The position numbers and the translations under genes were made by a program. Under the pieces are notes generated by a model. That model was not told the DNA's origin, ran no database searches, and worked only from the letters and a program-made list of their open reading frames with translations. This document shows positions 7,659 through 17,128 of a DNA stretch of 64,000 bases, piece by piece. Where the stretch lies: positions 18,268-82,267 of the forward strand of contig JAXGYV010000011.1 in NCBI GenBank assembly GCA_040772045.1, written 5' to 3'. The stretch comes from JAXGYV01 sp040772045. GTDB lineage: Bacteria; Actinomycetota; Thermoleophilia; UBA2241. Within the stretch, counting starts at the first letter, position 1; each line of letters begins with the position of its first letter.

Positions 7659-8809
7659 TGCCGAAGACCGTGGAGGACACCATAATATCGCAGCCGGCGT
7701 CGCCCCCATCGGCAGGTGGCATGGCGCTCGGCAGACGCGCCCAGTTTCTGCGCGGCCTGCGCTGCACGAACCCTCTGGTGCTCCTGGCAGCCGCCGCACT
7801 GGCCGCAGTCCTGCTGTTCGTCGTTCAAGGACTCGTCGTGCGTGGTACATACCGCGCGATCGATGAACGGCACTTGCTGCGCTCGCCGAAAGACGACTAC
7901 ACGCACATCGCGTACCTCATCGCACAGCTGCGTGCGCACCCTCCGCAGCGCCTCCCCGTGTACTACATCGGCGGCTCGGCCACACGAGAGTCCATCCGCA
8001 GTGGCGAGACATTGGCAGACGCACTGTCGGCGACCACCGGTATTCCTACTGAAGTGCACATCATGGGCTCCAAACAGCAGACGCTGGCTGAAACACTGGC
8101 GATCGTCGACAACCTGCCTCCGGGTCCCGCTGTGGTGACCGTAGGCCTCAACCGCTACCGTTTCCGCATCTCGCCGCAGCTGTCCGCGCGGCAGCTCCAG
8201 GGTATCGAGTTCCTGCTCGCAAGCCCCAGCTTACGATCCTTCGCCGCGCGTACCGACGGGATTGGCCCACGGGATCGCACCCTCATCCCGGGTATTGCCA
8301 ACTACATGTCAACTTGGTTGCGCTACCGGCACAAGAGCCTCCTCCGCCTTCGCCTGAGGAAGATCGACTACCAGTTCCACCTATTTGACCGTACCAATCA
8401 GCTCTCCGACGCACGCAAGGCCCAGAACGTGGCCACAGTGCGAAAGGCCGCGCTCAACCGAGCACCGCAGCCAGACGCCGTGATGCGCTACAACCTGGAT
8501 CTCCTCCGGGCGATTGCCGAAACCGCCCGCGCCCGCGGCTTCCAGGTTGTCTTTTTCGAGGTGCCGCGGAACAAAGAGATGCTCGGCGATACGTGGTCGA
8601 TCGACAGTGAGACCTACGCGCCTTTTGTGGCCGCCACCGCCCGTCAGTGCCACACTACCTATCTTGACCTGAACCTCGAAGTAAACATCCCGAACGAGCA
8701 CTTCGCCGACCTCTCGCACCTTCTGGATCCCGGGCGCCTGACATGGGAACGTCACCTCGCTCCCGCCCTCGCACCGTTCGTCACAGCGGCGCGGAACTCT
8801 GACCCGTAA
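7658..8809 (+). CDS. DltD-like SGNH transferase, membrane-anchored
   Basis: The 383-residue product has a disordered N-terminus, one membrane anchor (about residues 39-60) and an extracytoplasmic domain. Block I of the SGNH fold is I104-G-G-S107-A-T-R-E and block V is D351-L-S-H354, giving Ser107, Asp351 and His354 as the likely triad. This fits a transferase that accepts the acyl group from the shuttle tyrosine onto Ser107 and passes it to an envelope polymer, as DltD does. Overall similarity to Firmicute DltD is not obvious by eye, so it could also be called PatB/AlgJ-like. The ATG overlaps the MBOAT stop. The gene ends one base before the convergent pgl gene, so the operon ends here. Confidence 0.8.
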   Translation: MPKTVEDTIISQPASPPSAGGMALGRRAQFLRGLRCTNPLVLLAAAALAAVLLFVVQGLVVRGTYRAIDERHLLRSPKDDYTHIAYLIAQLRAHPPQRLPVYYIGGSATRESIRSGETLADALSATTGIPTEVHIMGSKQQTLAETLAIVDNLPPGPAVVTVGLNRYRFRISPQLSARQLQGIEFLLASPSLRSFAARTDGIGPRDRTLIPGIANYMSTWLRYRHKSLLRLRLRKIDYQFHLFDRTNQLSDARKAQNVATVRKAALNRAPQPDAVMRYNLDLLRAIAETARARGFQVVFFEVPRNKEMLGDTWSIDSETYAPFVAATARQCHTTYLDLNLEVNIPNEHFADLSHLLDPGRLTWERHLAPALAPFVTAARNSDP

Positions 8810-8810
8810 C

Positions 8811-9571
8811 TCAAACGCGGGGTTGCAGACACTCCGCCGCCGCGCGATCGATGAGCCACGTGAGGCGGCCGAAGCGAGGTACTACTCCCTGAGCTGGCAG
8901 CCGCCGCGGATCCCACGGCCCCTGGAGCACCTCGGCCACCGCCGCCGCCTTCTCCTGCCCCACGGCCGCGAACACGATGTGCCGGGCGCTCTTCAGCAGC
9001 GGTAGGGTCACCGTGAGTCGCCGTCCCACACCAGGGATATCGTCGACCACTACGAGGCGGCGGGTCTCACGCAACGTCTGTCGGTACGGGAACAGCGAGG
9101 CGGTGTGCCCATCGGCGCCCATGCCGAGCAAGATGAGATCCATCCGCGGCACACCGCCGGGCACCGTGCCGGCCTCTCTCGCCTGAGCGCGGAGCAGTGC
9201 CTCGTACTCCCGGGCAGCCTGCTCGGGATCCGCCGCCTCTCCGCGCAGGCGATGGACGCGGGTGGGTGGGAGGGGAACGGTGTTCAGAAAGGTCTCCTGA
9301 GCTAATCGATAGTTGCTGGCCGCGTCGCCGGGGGCCACGCAGCGCTCGTCCCCCCAGAAAACGCGGACTCGGGACCACGGCACCGAGGATACGTACGGCT
9401 CATCCGCCAGCAGCAGGTACAGCGCGCGCGGCGTGGAGCCGCCGCTGAGCGTTACGGCGAAGGACCGCGCGCGCCCACAGCGTCGCGCGCGTCCCGCAGG
9501 AACAACTCGGCGGCGCGGCGCGCCACCGCCGCGGCATCGGGAAGCACCTCCAGCGTCGGAGCACCCGCCAT
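8811..9571 (-). CDS. pgl: 6-phosphogluconolactonase, frameshifted near the N-terminus
   Basis: The long frame from 9383 contains the family blocks VRVFWGDERCV, ASNYRLAQETFLN and LGMGADGHTASLFP, with the catalytic region around the last. It lacks the first 60 or so residues. These are present upstream in another frame starting at the ATG at 9571: MAGAPTLEVLPDAAAVARRA, then RDAVGARGP, then LSGGSTPRALYLLL after the shift. Adding one C at the CC run near 9463 restores a continuous protein of about 250 residues, the usual length. The enzyme hydrolyses 6-phosphogluconolactone between the zwf and gnd steps. It is the last gene of the minus-strand pentose-phosphate operon, 14 bases after zwf. The break is either a consensus error or a real mutation. 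Confidence 0.85.
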
Positions 9572-9585
9572 ACCCTCGCGACGCC

Positions 9586-11159
9586 CTATGGACGTCGCCA
9601 CTCCCTGCCGTCGGTGGCGAGCATCACCACCGCCGCCTCGGGGCCCCAGCTGCCGGCGACGTAGGTTTCCACCTCACGACGGTCGTTTCCCCAGGCCCCC
9701 AGGATCGGCTCGATGATGCGCCACGACTCCTCCGTCTCGTCGTCTCTGTTGAACAAGGTCGCGTCGCCGGTGAGCACGTCCAGGAGAAGCGTCTCGTAGG
9801 CGCTGAACGGCAGCTCGTCGAGCGTGGAACCCCAGCTGAAGTCGAGCACCACCGGCTCGAGGCCGATCTCCTCGCCGGGCGCCTTGCTCTGTACCCGCAG
9901 GCTCATCCCCTCGTCCGGCTGGATGCGCAGCACGAGGAGGTTCGGCTGCACGGACTCCAGCGGCATCTCGGCCTTGCGGAACAGGAGGAACGGAGGCCGC
10001 TTGAAGTGAATGGCCACCTCCGTGACGTCGCGCGGCAGGCGCTTGCCCGTACGCAGGTAGAACGGGACACCCTCCCAGCGCCAGTTGTCAATGAAGAGCT
10101 TGACGGCGGCGTAGGTCTCCACACGGGTGCCCGGCGCGACCCGCGCCTCGTCCCGATAGCCCTTCACGGACTGCCCGTCGATGATACCGGGGGCGTACTG
10201 GCCGCGCACGGCGAGTCGGCTCACCTGATCGACGGCGATAGGGCGCACGGCACGCAACACCTTCACCTTCTCGTCGCGCACCGCGTCGGCACTGAACGCT
10301 ACCGGCGGCTCCATGGCCGTCAGAGTGAAGAGCTGCATGAGGTGATTCTGGATCATGTCCCGCAGCGCTCCAGCCTCTTCATAGTAGGCGCCGCGATGCT
10401 CCACCCCAAGCTTCTCCGCGGCGGTGATCTGGACATGGTCCACGTATCGCCGGTTCCACAGCGGCTCGAAGATCATGTTGGCGAAGCGGAACATGAGGAT
10501 GTTCTGCACGGTCTCCTTCGCCAGGTAGTGATCGATGCGGTAGACCTGCTCCTCGTGAAAGACGCTGTTCACCACGCGATTGAGCGCCCTTCCGCTGCCG
10601 AGGTCGCTGCCGAAGGGCTTCTCGACGACGATGCGCGACCAGCCGTGCTCGCCCTCCGTGGAGCCGGTAGCGAGCACGTCGGCGGCCTCACCGCCGCTCG
10701 GCTCGCGCGCGCGCGCGAGCCGAGCCCCGCATCTCCCAGGCCCTGAATGATGGCGGCGAACGCACTCGGCGGCGTGGCCAAGTAGAAGATGCGGTTGCCC
10801 GGCTCGGCACGCTGGCCCTCGACCTCTCGCAGCGTGTGCACCAGGCGATCGTAGGTACGCGGGTCGTCGAACTCCCCCTGCACGTACCGGGGCGCCTGGA
10901 GCACCCGGCCGCAGACCGCGCCGTCCACGAGGTCGCTCCCGTAGTGATCATCGACGGCTTTCTGCAGCAGCGCCGCCAAGTCCTGGTCGCTCAGCTCCCG
11001 CCGGCCGACACCCACCAGGCCGAACCGCGACGGGAGCACGCCGTGGCACGAGAGGTCGTACAGCGCCGGCATGAGTTTGCGGTGTGTCAGGTCGCCCGTC
11101 ACCCCGAAGATCACCAGGGTGCACGGGGCTACTGGAGCGTATCCGTCAGGACGCGCCAT
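9586..11159 (-). CDS. zwf: glucose-6-phosphate 1-dehydrogenase, frameshifted in a CG-repeat palindrome
   Basis: The N-terminal part, from the ATG at 11159, has the nucleotide-binding motif FGVTGDLTHRKL and RIFYLATPPSAF. The C-terminal part, in a second frame, has IVVEKPFG, the active-site motif RIDHYLAKE, and the glucose-6-phosphate-binding segment around NHLMQLFTLTAMEPP. The frames switch inside the palindrome at 10696-10725, where a CG dinucleotide run could have gained two bases or lost one. A corrected product of about 525 residues is normal. It catalyses the first oxidative step of the pentose phosphate pathway, producing NADPH. Its start overlaps the gnd stop by 14 bases. The upstream in-frame extension to 11234 lies within gnd and is not needed. 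Confidence 0.88.
10696..10725. repeat. 30-bp perfect palindrome inside zwf
   Basis: GCTCGGCTCGCGCGC (10696-10710) is followed directly by its exact reverse complement (10711-10725). It lies at the point where the zwf reading frame is broken. The central (CG)n run is prone to slippage and to sequencing error. Confidence 0.9.
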
Positions 11160-12096
11160 CCGGGCCACCCTCTCTGACACGCACCGCGTGACCGCCGAAC
11201 TCGTTGCGCAGGGCGGCCAGCACCCGGGCGCCAAACGAGTCGGGCTGCCGCGAGCGAAAGCGGGCGAACAGCGATAACGCGATCACCGGCGCCGGCACAG
11301 CCGCTTCGATCGCCTGGGACACGGTCCAGCGACCCTCGCCCGTGTCTTCCACATACCCCTCTATGCCGGCGAGATCCGCGTCTTTGCGAAACGCGTCTGC
11401 GACCAGCTCGAGCAACCAGGAGCGTACGACGCTGCCCTGGTTCCACACGGCGGCGATGGCCGCCAGATCGAGGGGCCACGGCGCGGCCCGCAGGATCTCG
11501 AAGCCCTCCGCATACGCCTGCATCAGCCCGTACTCGATGCCGTTGTGGACCATCTTCACGAAGTGGCCCGCACCCGATCCGCCCGCGTGCACGTAGCCGC
11601 CTGCGGGCGCCAGCGTGCGCAGCAGTGCTTCTGCCTGTTCGAACGCTACGCGCTCCCCGCCCACCATCAGGCAGTAGCCCTGTTCCAGACCCCAGACGCC
11701 GCCGCTGGTGCCCACGTCCAGATACCGGATGCCGTACTGTGCCAGCCGCTCGGCGCGCGCGATATCGTCTTTGTAGAAGCTGTTGCCGCCATCGATGACC
11801 ACATCGCCCGCCTCGAGGTGCGGGACGAGGGTATCGATGGCGGCGTCGGTGGGGGCACCATGCGGGAGCATGAGCCACACCGAGCGCGGTGCCGGCAGCG
11901 CGCGCGGCACGTCCGCCAGCTCTCGCACCGCCTCGGCGCGGCCGCCGTCCGCGCCCGGCGCGCCGGCCGATTCGCGCGCGAGCTCGACGGCGCGCTCGTA
12001 CGTGCGATTCCAGAGCACCACGCGATGGCCGCCGCGCAAAAGCCGCCGGGCCATGTTGGCCCCCATGCGTCCCAATCCGAGCATCGCTACGTCCAT
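11146..12096 (-). CDS. gnd: 6-phosphogluconate dehydrogenase, short (GndA/YqeC-like) form
   Basis: The protein of 316 residues begins with a Rossmann motif (MLGLGRMGANMARRL) and has VVIDGGNSFYKDD, LDVGTSGGVWGLEQGY with the substrate loop, and GAGHFVKMVHNGIEYGLMQA with the conserved His/Lys/Asn residues. The length of 300-330 residues marks the short, usually NAD-preferring class rather than the 470-residue form. It oxidatively decarboxylates 6-phosphogluconate to ribulose 5-phosphate. The ATG at 12096 is preferred because AAAGGAG lies 5 bases upstream; a start 24 bases earlier lacks such a site. It is the fourth gene of the pentose-phosphate operon, followed by zwf with a 14-base overlap. Confidence 0.92.
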   Translation of the reverse strand: MDVAMLGLGRMGANMARRLLRGGHRVVLWNRTYERAVELARESAGAPGADGGRAEAVRELADVPRALPAPRSVWLMLPHGAPTDAAIDTLVPHLEAGDVVIDGGNSFYKDDIARAERLAQYGIRYLDVGTSGGVWGLEQGYCLMVGGERVAFEQAEALLRTLAPAGGYVHAGGSGAGHFVKMVHNGIEYGLMQAYAEGFEILRAAPWPLDLAAIAAVWNQGSVVRSWLLELVADAFRKDADLAGIEGYVEDTGEGRWTVSQAIEAAVPAPVIALSLFARFRSRQPDSFGARVLAALRNEFGGHAVRVREGGPDGAS

Positions 12097-12127
12097 GCGA
12101 CTCCTTTCGGCCGGGATCACGCTCCCG

Positions 12128-13816
12128 CTATCCGCCCAGCGCGGTCTGTACCAGGGGGATGAGGCGCCGCAATCCAGCTACGGGATCGGCGCCGAGCTCT
12201 ACCCGTAGCACGCGTCGACCACGGGCGGCGAGCGCCTGCATGTCGCCGAGCGCTTGCGCGTGGATCAGGCGCCGGAAGCCGTAGTCGACCCCCGGCACGG
12301 GCAGGTCGTCTTCACTCCGCGCGACGAGCTGGAGAAACACGCCACCGACGGAGCCGCCTTTGTGGTACTGGCCCGTCGAGTGCAGGAAGCGGGGCCCATA
12401 CCCGAGCGTAGTGGCCACGTGCCGCCGATCGCGCACCATCTGGCGAAGCGTCGTGAGCTCGGCCCACGCCGCCGGCGACGGAGTGACCCACGCCTGGAAC
12501 GCCACGTAGGAGGGCGGCGACACGGCGGCCACCACAGCTGCCAGCGCCGGCACGAGCGCCGCGTCGTCGACCGCGAACACGCTCTGCCCACCGTCTGCCG
12601 CCCGCGGCGTCGCGACCTCCTCGCTCGCCGCCAGGTCGGCCAGCACGCGCCGCGTGTTCTCTTTGCTCTCCTGCACATTCGGCTGGTCGAACGGATTGAC
12701 GCCCAGCACGGCGCCGGCCACAGCGACCGCCACCTCCCAGATGAAGAACTGCCGGCCCAGGTCGAAGGCGTCGGCCATCTCCAGATGCAGTACCGGTATG
12801 CCGGCCGCCTCGAGCGCCGCAACCTGCGCGTCCTGAGCCGCGTCGGGCGCGTCGTTCAATCGGAGGTACACGAAGACGCGGTCGTCGCCGTACGCGTCCG
12901 ACGAGCCCAGCGGCTCCGCGTCCACGGGCAGGATGCCGCTGCCCTCCTTGCCGGTGCTCTCGGCCACCAGCTGCTCCACCCACGCGCCGAAGGAGGCGAT
13001 GCCGGGCGAGGCGAACACGGTCAGCTTGTCGCGACCGGCGAGGACCGACTCGCCCAGGGCCGCGCCCAAGACGAGGCCGGGGTTCTCGGCAGCCGGTATC
13101 GCCGGCCCGCAGTCCTCCGCCGCCACCACCGCGCGCCCGAGCAGCTCGGCGAGGTCCATGCCGCCCAGCGCAGCGGGCACCATGCCGAAGAACGAGAGCG
13201 CAGAGTAGCGCCCGCCGATGTCGCTCGGATTGACGAACACGGCGCGAAAATCCTGCTCCACAGCCTGACGCTGCAGCACGGTCCCCTCATCCGTTATAGC
13301 GATGAAGTGGCGCCCCGCGTGCACGGAGTCACCCGCCGCCCGCAGTCGCTCGAAGAAGTACGCGTGGAGGCTCGCCGTCTCCGTGGTCCCGCCCGACTTG
13401 CTAGCCACGACGAACAGCGTGGTCTGCGGATCGAGCCGCGAGTCGGCGGCGGCGACGGCACGAGGATCCGTGGTGTCGAGGACCGTCAGTTTGAGATACC
13501 CGGCGGCGGCGCCGAACGCGGACGACAAAACCTCGGCCGCCAGGCTGGATCCTCCCATGCCGAGCAGCACCGCCTCGCGATACCCTTCGGCGGATACCTC
13601 GGCGGCGAAGCCGAGCAGTTCGGGCAGACTGTCGCGAACCTGCTCGGCTACATCCAGCCAGCCAAGCGAGCGCTCAATGGTAGCTCGATGGCCGGGATCA
13701 CTCTTCCACAGCGTGGCGTCCTGAGCCCAGAGCCGGCCAGCCACATCGTCTGCCGCAAACGCCCGCAGACGCGCGCGGACACGCTCCCGCAGTGAGGCGG
13801 GGACGATCTCGCTCAT
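12128..13816 (-). CDS. pgi: glucose-6-phosphate isomerase
   Basis: The 562-residue protein has two SIS sugar-isomerase domains: the first with LLGMGGSSLAAEV, FVVASKSGGTTETAS and VNPSDIGGRYSALSFFG, the second with NPFDQPNVQESKENTR and LHSTGQYHKGG near the C-terminus. These are the classical PGI signatures. It interconverts glucose 6-phosphate and fructose 6-phosphate. In many bacteria this PGI type is the C-terminal half of a bifunctional transaldolase/isomerase; here the two halves are separate genes in the same order, with a 4-base ATGA overlap. That arrangement supports a shared origin and translational coupling. Confidence 0.93.
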   Translation of the reverse strand: MSEIVPASLRERVRARLRAFAADDVAGRLWAQDATLWKSDPGHRATIERSLGWLDVAEQVRDSLPELLGFAAEVSAEGYREAVLLGMGGSSLAAEVLSSAFGAAAGYLKLTVLDTTDPRAVAAADSRLDPQTTLFVVASKSGGTTETASLHAYFFERLRAAGDSVHAGRHFIAITDEGTVLQRQAVEQDFRAVFVNPSDIGGRYSALSFFGMVPAALGGMDLAELLGRAVVAAEDCGPAIPAAENPGLVLGAALGESVLAGRDKLTVFASPGIASFGAWVEQLVAESTGKEGSGILPVDAEPLGSSDAYGDDRVFVYLRLNDAPDAAQDAQVAALEAAGIPVLHLEMADAFDLGRQFFIWEVAVAVAGAVLGVNPFDQPNVQESKENTRRVLADLAASEEVATPRAADGGQSVFAVDDAALVPALAAVVAAVSPPSYVAFQAWVTPSPAAWAELTTLRQMVRDRRHVATTLGYGPRFLHSTGQYHKGGSVGGVFLQLVARSEDDLPVPGVDYGFRRLIHAQALGDMQALAARGRRVLRVELGADPVAGLRRLIPLVQTALGG

Positions 13817-14964
13817 TCCTGCTCCGCGGCGAACCTTACTCGCTTGGCCTCCACCGACTGCACCGCCCCGTCGTGAGCCTTCGTGAACAGACGCACGCCT
13901 TCCCGCTGCAGCTCCTCTGTCTCCCGGTCCAAGTCGATGCCGACCTCCGCGAGCGCCGCCAGGTCGGCGTGGGCTCGCTCCACATCGGCATCTACGGTGC
14001 GCTGTACGCGACCGTGATCGAGGAACGCCCGCAGCGTGGCCTCCGGCACCGTGTTCACCGTGTCGGGGCCGATCAACTGGTCCACGTAGAGCACATCGCT
14101 ATACGAAGGGTTCTTGGTCCCCGTGCTCGCCCAGAGGACGCGCTGGCGGCGCGCCCCGAGGGCGGCGAGCCGCTGCCACCTGGGCGAGGATACCAACGCG
14201 CTGAACCGCTCGTAGACAACCCGAGAGTTCGCCACGCCGACACGGCCCCTGAGATCCTCCAAGAGCTGCCGTTGTCGCGCGTCGACAACCTCGCCGAGGC
14301 GTTCCTCGATGAGCTTGTCGCACACCGTGTCCACACGAGAGACGAAGAAGCTGGCTACCGAGGCGATGCCGGCCACACCCTGCCCCCGGGCCGCGCGATC
14401 CTCAAGCGCCTGCATGAACGCCTCGACCACCGCGGTGTAATGGGCCAAGGAGAACAGCAGCGTGATGTTGATGTTGATGCCATCGGCGAGGCAGCGGCGG
14501 ACGGCCGGAATGCCCTCCGCGGTGCCCGGGATCTTGATCATGACGTTCGGCCGACCGACCGCCTCCCAAAGACGATGCGCCTCGGAGATGCTGAGATCCG
14601 CATCGTAGGCGGCGCGCGGCGAGACCTCGATGCTCACGTAGCCGTCGGCGCCGCCCGTCGAATCGTAGAGCGGCCGGAACACGTCGCACGCCGCCTGCAC
14701 GTCCGCGACGGCGATGCGGTCGTAGATTGCTTCCGCGTCGAGCCCCTTCCTGGCCAGGTCGCGGAGCTGAGCATCGTACGCATCGCCGCCGCCGATGGCC
14801 TTCTCGAAGATGGACGGATTGCTGGTCTCGCCGCGCACACCGACCTCTTCTACCAGACGACGCAGACCGCCACCCGCCACCATCTCGCGGCTGATGTAAT
14901 CGAGCCAGATGCTCTGACCCTGTGCCCAGAGCTCCCGTACGCGACCGCTTCCCGGTTCAGCCAT
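13813..14964 (-). CDS. tal: transaldolase
   Basis: The 383-residue TalB-family protein has GETSNPSIFEKAI at the N-terminal strand, YVSIEVSPRAAYD, VMIKIPGTAEGIPA with the Schiff-base lysine, and GININITLLFSLAHY, then ASVASFFVSRVDT and LWASTGTKNP. It transfers a dihydroxyacetone unit between sugar phosphates in the non-oxidative pentose phosphate pathway. The ATG at 14964 is preferred over the longer frame to 15126 because GAGAGGGG lies just upstream and the conserved region begins soon after. The stop overlaps the pgi ATG by 4 bases. About 109 bases separate it from tkt. Confidence 0.92.
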   Translation of the reverse strand: MAEPGSGRVRELWAQGQSIWLDYISREMVAGGGLRRLVEEVGVRGETSNPSIFEKAIGGGDAYDAQLRDLARKGLDAEAIYDRIAVADVQAACDVFRPLYDSTGGADGYVSIEVSPRAAYDADLSISEAHRLWEAVGRPNVMIKIPGTAEGIPAVRRCLADGININITLLFSLAHYTAVVEAFMQALEDRAARGQGVAGIASVASFFVSRVDTVCDKLIEERLGEVVDARQRQLLEDLRGRVGVANSRVVYERFSALVSSPRWQRLAALGARRQRVLWASTGTKNPSYSDVLYVDQLIGPDTVNTVPEATLRAFLDHGRVQRTVDADVERAHADLAALAEVGIDLDRETEELQREGVRLFTKAHDGAVQSVEAKRVRFAAEQE

Positions 14965-15073
14965 CCCCTCTCGTTCCTCCGTGGTCGACGGTCGCCGAGC
15001 GACCGATCTCCGTTGTCTGGATCCGCGGGCTCGTACCACTCGCTTCAGTGGACCTCCCCGCCGCCGCCCGTCC

Positions 15074-17128
15074 TCAAATGGAACGGTCTTCGCCGAAGCT
15101 AGCGAGCAGTTCTCTCGCCCGCGCATATACCGCCTCGGCGGTAATCCCGAACTTCTCGAACAGTTGCGGGGCGGGAGCCGAGGCGCCGAATCGATCGAGG
15201 CCGATCACCGCTCCGTCCAGGCCCACCCAACGCTCCCAGCCAAAGGTACTGCCCGCCTCGATGGCCAGACGCAGCGGCGTCCGTGCCGGCAAGACGCGCT
15301 CGCGATACGCCGCCTCTTGGCGTTCGAAAATCTCCCAACTCCCCATATTGACGACACGCACCGCCTGTCCTTCGGCGCACAGCCGGCGGTGCGCGGATAA
15401 GGCCAACTGAACCTCGCTACCACTGGCAATCAGGATGAGCGACGGCGCCTCTCCATCCGATGTGTCCGCCAACACGTACGCGCCGCGCTCGAGTCCGTCG
15501 GCGGCGGCGTAGACAGCGCGGTCGATCACCGGCAGTTTCTGGCGGCTGAGCGCCAGGCAGACGGGGCCGTCGGCTCGTAGCGCCATCTTCCAGGCCACCA
15601 CGGCCTCGTTGGCGTCGGCAGGCCGTATGACGGTCACGTCGGGGGTGGCGCGCAGCATGGCGAGGTGCTCCACCGGCTGGTGCGTGGGGCCGTCTTCACC
15701 CAGCCCGATGCTGTCGTGCGTGAATATGTAGATCACCGGCAGCCGCATGAGCGCGGCCAGGCGCAACGCCGGACGCAGATAGTCGGCGAATACCAAGAAC
15801 GTCCCGCAGAAGGGGCGCAGGTCGCCGTGGAGCGCCATACCGTTGCAGGCGGCCGCCATGGCGTGCTCGCGCACCCCGAAGTGCAGCACGCGCCCCGCCG
15901 GATGGTCACTGGACAGATCGCCGCCACCGGCGATACCCGTGTTGTTCGACGGGCCGAGGTCGGCCGACCCGCCGACCAACTCCGGCAGCGCGGTAGCGAG
16001 CGCGTTGAGCGCCGCCCCGGCCGCCACTCGCGTGGCGACACCACCATCTTGCTGCCCGTACGACGGCACAGCTTGATCCCACCCGTCGGGGAGCTCTCTG
16101 CGCGCCACGCGGTCCCACTCCGCGGCAAGGTCCGGCCGCAGGCGCCGCCACCGCGCCATACGCGAGCGCCAGGCCAACTCGGCGGCGGCTCCCTCGGCGC
16201 TCGCTTGGCGGAAGAACGACAGCACGTCGTCCGGCACCAGGAACGCCGGCTCAACGGGCCACCCCAGCGCCTCTTTCGCCGCCCGTACTTCCTCTTCGCC
16301 CAGAGGCGCGCCGTGCGCGGCCGCCGTGTCTTGCTTAGCCGGAGAGCCGAAGCCGATGTGCGTGCGCACGCAGATCAGAGACGGCCGTCGCGTCTCTGCC
16401 TTGGCCGCCGCCAGCGCACGGTCGACCGCGTCGACGTCGTTGCCATCGGCCACGTGCTGCACCTGCCAGTCGTACGCCGCGAAGCGCGCCTCACGGTCTT
16501 CCGTGAACGTGAGCTCCGTGCTACCTTCGATCGATATACGATTGTCGTCGTAGAGAACGATGAGCTTTCCCAAGCCGAGATGACCCGCCAGCGATGCCGC
16601 CTCCGAGGACACCCCCTCCATGAGATCGCCATCTCCAGCGATGACGTAGGTGAAATGGTCTACTACCGTGAGGTCATCACTGTTGTAGCGCGCCGCGAGA
16701 TGAGCTTCGGCGATGGCCATACCCACCGCCGCGCCAAGCCCCTGGCCCAGCGGCCCGGTGGTGATCTCTACGCCGGGGAGCAGGCCATACTCCGGGTGTC
16801 CGGCCGTGCGGCTGTCGATTTGGCGAAAGGCTCGCAGATCGTCGAGCGTCACGCCGTAGCCGCTCAGGTGAAGCAGCGCGTAGAGCAGCATGCTGCCGTG
16901 ACCAGCGGAGAGTACGAACCGGTCGCGATCGGGCCACCCCGGCGCCGATGGGCTGTGCTTCAGATGGCGAGTCCACAACGCGAACGCCATGGCGGCGGCG
17001 CCCATGGGCATCCCCGGATGTCCGGAACGCGCTCGTTGGACCGCATCTACCGCGAGAAAACGGACGGTGTTGATGCAGGTCTCCTGGAGCTCTCGCGCAC
17101 GCCCCCGACGATCCTGATCTTCGCTCAT
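15074..17128 (-). CDS. tkt: transketolase
   Basis: The 684-residue product has the full transketolase plan. The thiamine diphosphate domain has SGHPGMPMGAAAMAFALW, GPLGQGLGAAVGMAIAE and GDGDLMEGVSSEAAS. The pyrimidine domain has FGVREHAMAAACNGMALHG and FTHDSIGLGEDGPTHQPVEH. The C-terminal domain includes IASGSEVQLALSA. The length is standard. It moves two-carbon units in the non-oxidative pentose phosphate pathway. It is the first gene of the six-gene operon tkt-tal-pgi-gnd-zwf-pgl on the minus strand, which together covers the whole cycle. The 265 bases upstream should hold the operon promoter, though I see no clear box pair. Confidence 0.95.
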   Translation of the reverse strand: MSEDQDRRGRARELQETCINTVRFLAVDAVQRARSGHPGMPMGAAAMAFALWTRHLKHSPSAPGWPDRDRFVLSAGHGSMLLYALLHLSGYGVTLDDLRAFRQIDSRTAGHPEYGLLPGVEITTGPLGQGLGAAVGMAIAEAHLAARYNSDDLTVVDHFTYVIAGDGDLMEGVSSEAASLAGHLGLGKLIVLYDDNRISIEGSTELTFTEDREARFAAYDWQVQHVADGNDVDAVDRALAAAKAETRRPSLICVRTHIGFGSPAKQDTAAAHGAPLGEEEVRAAKEALGWPVEPAFLVPDDVLSFFRQASAEGAAAELAWRSRMARWRRLRPDLAAEWDRVARRELPDGWDQAVPSYGQQDGGVATRVAAGAALNALATALPELVGGSADLGPSNNTGIAGGGDLSSDHPAGRVLHFGVREHAMAAACNGMALHGDLRPFCGTFLVFADYLRPALRLAALMRLPVIYIFTHDSIGLGEDGPTHQPVEHLAMLRATPDVTVIRPADANEAVVAWKMALRADGPVCLALSRQKLPVIDRAVYAAADGLERGAYVLADTSDGEAPSLILIASGSEVQLALSAHRRLCAEGQAVRVVNMGSWEIFERQEAAYRERVLPARTPLRLAIEAGSTFGWERWVGLDGAVIGLDRFGASAPAPQLFEKFGITAEAVYARARELLASFGEDRSI

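Noticed and set aside
6597..7850. Minus-strand frame of about 417 codons opposite the MBOAT gene
   Set aside because: The plus strand has an intact MBOAT with catalytic histidines and junction overlaps; the antisense frame is unconserved.
9313..10746. Plus-strand frame of about 477 codons opposite zwf and pgl
   Set aside because: It is the antisense of clear G6PD and 6PGL sequence. GC-rich codon use creates long opposite-strand frames.
12254..13795. Plus-strand frame of over 500 codons opposite pgi
   Set aside because: The minus strand encodes a complete glucose-6-phosphate isomerase. The opposite frame has no recognisable motif.
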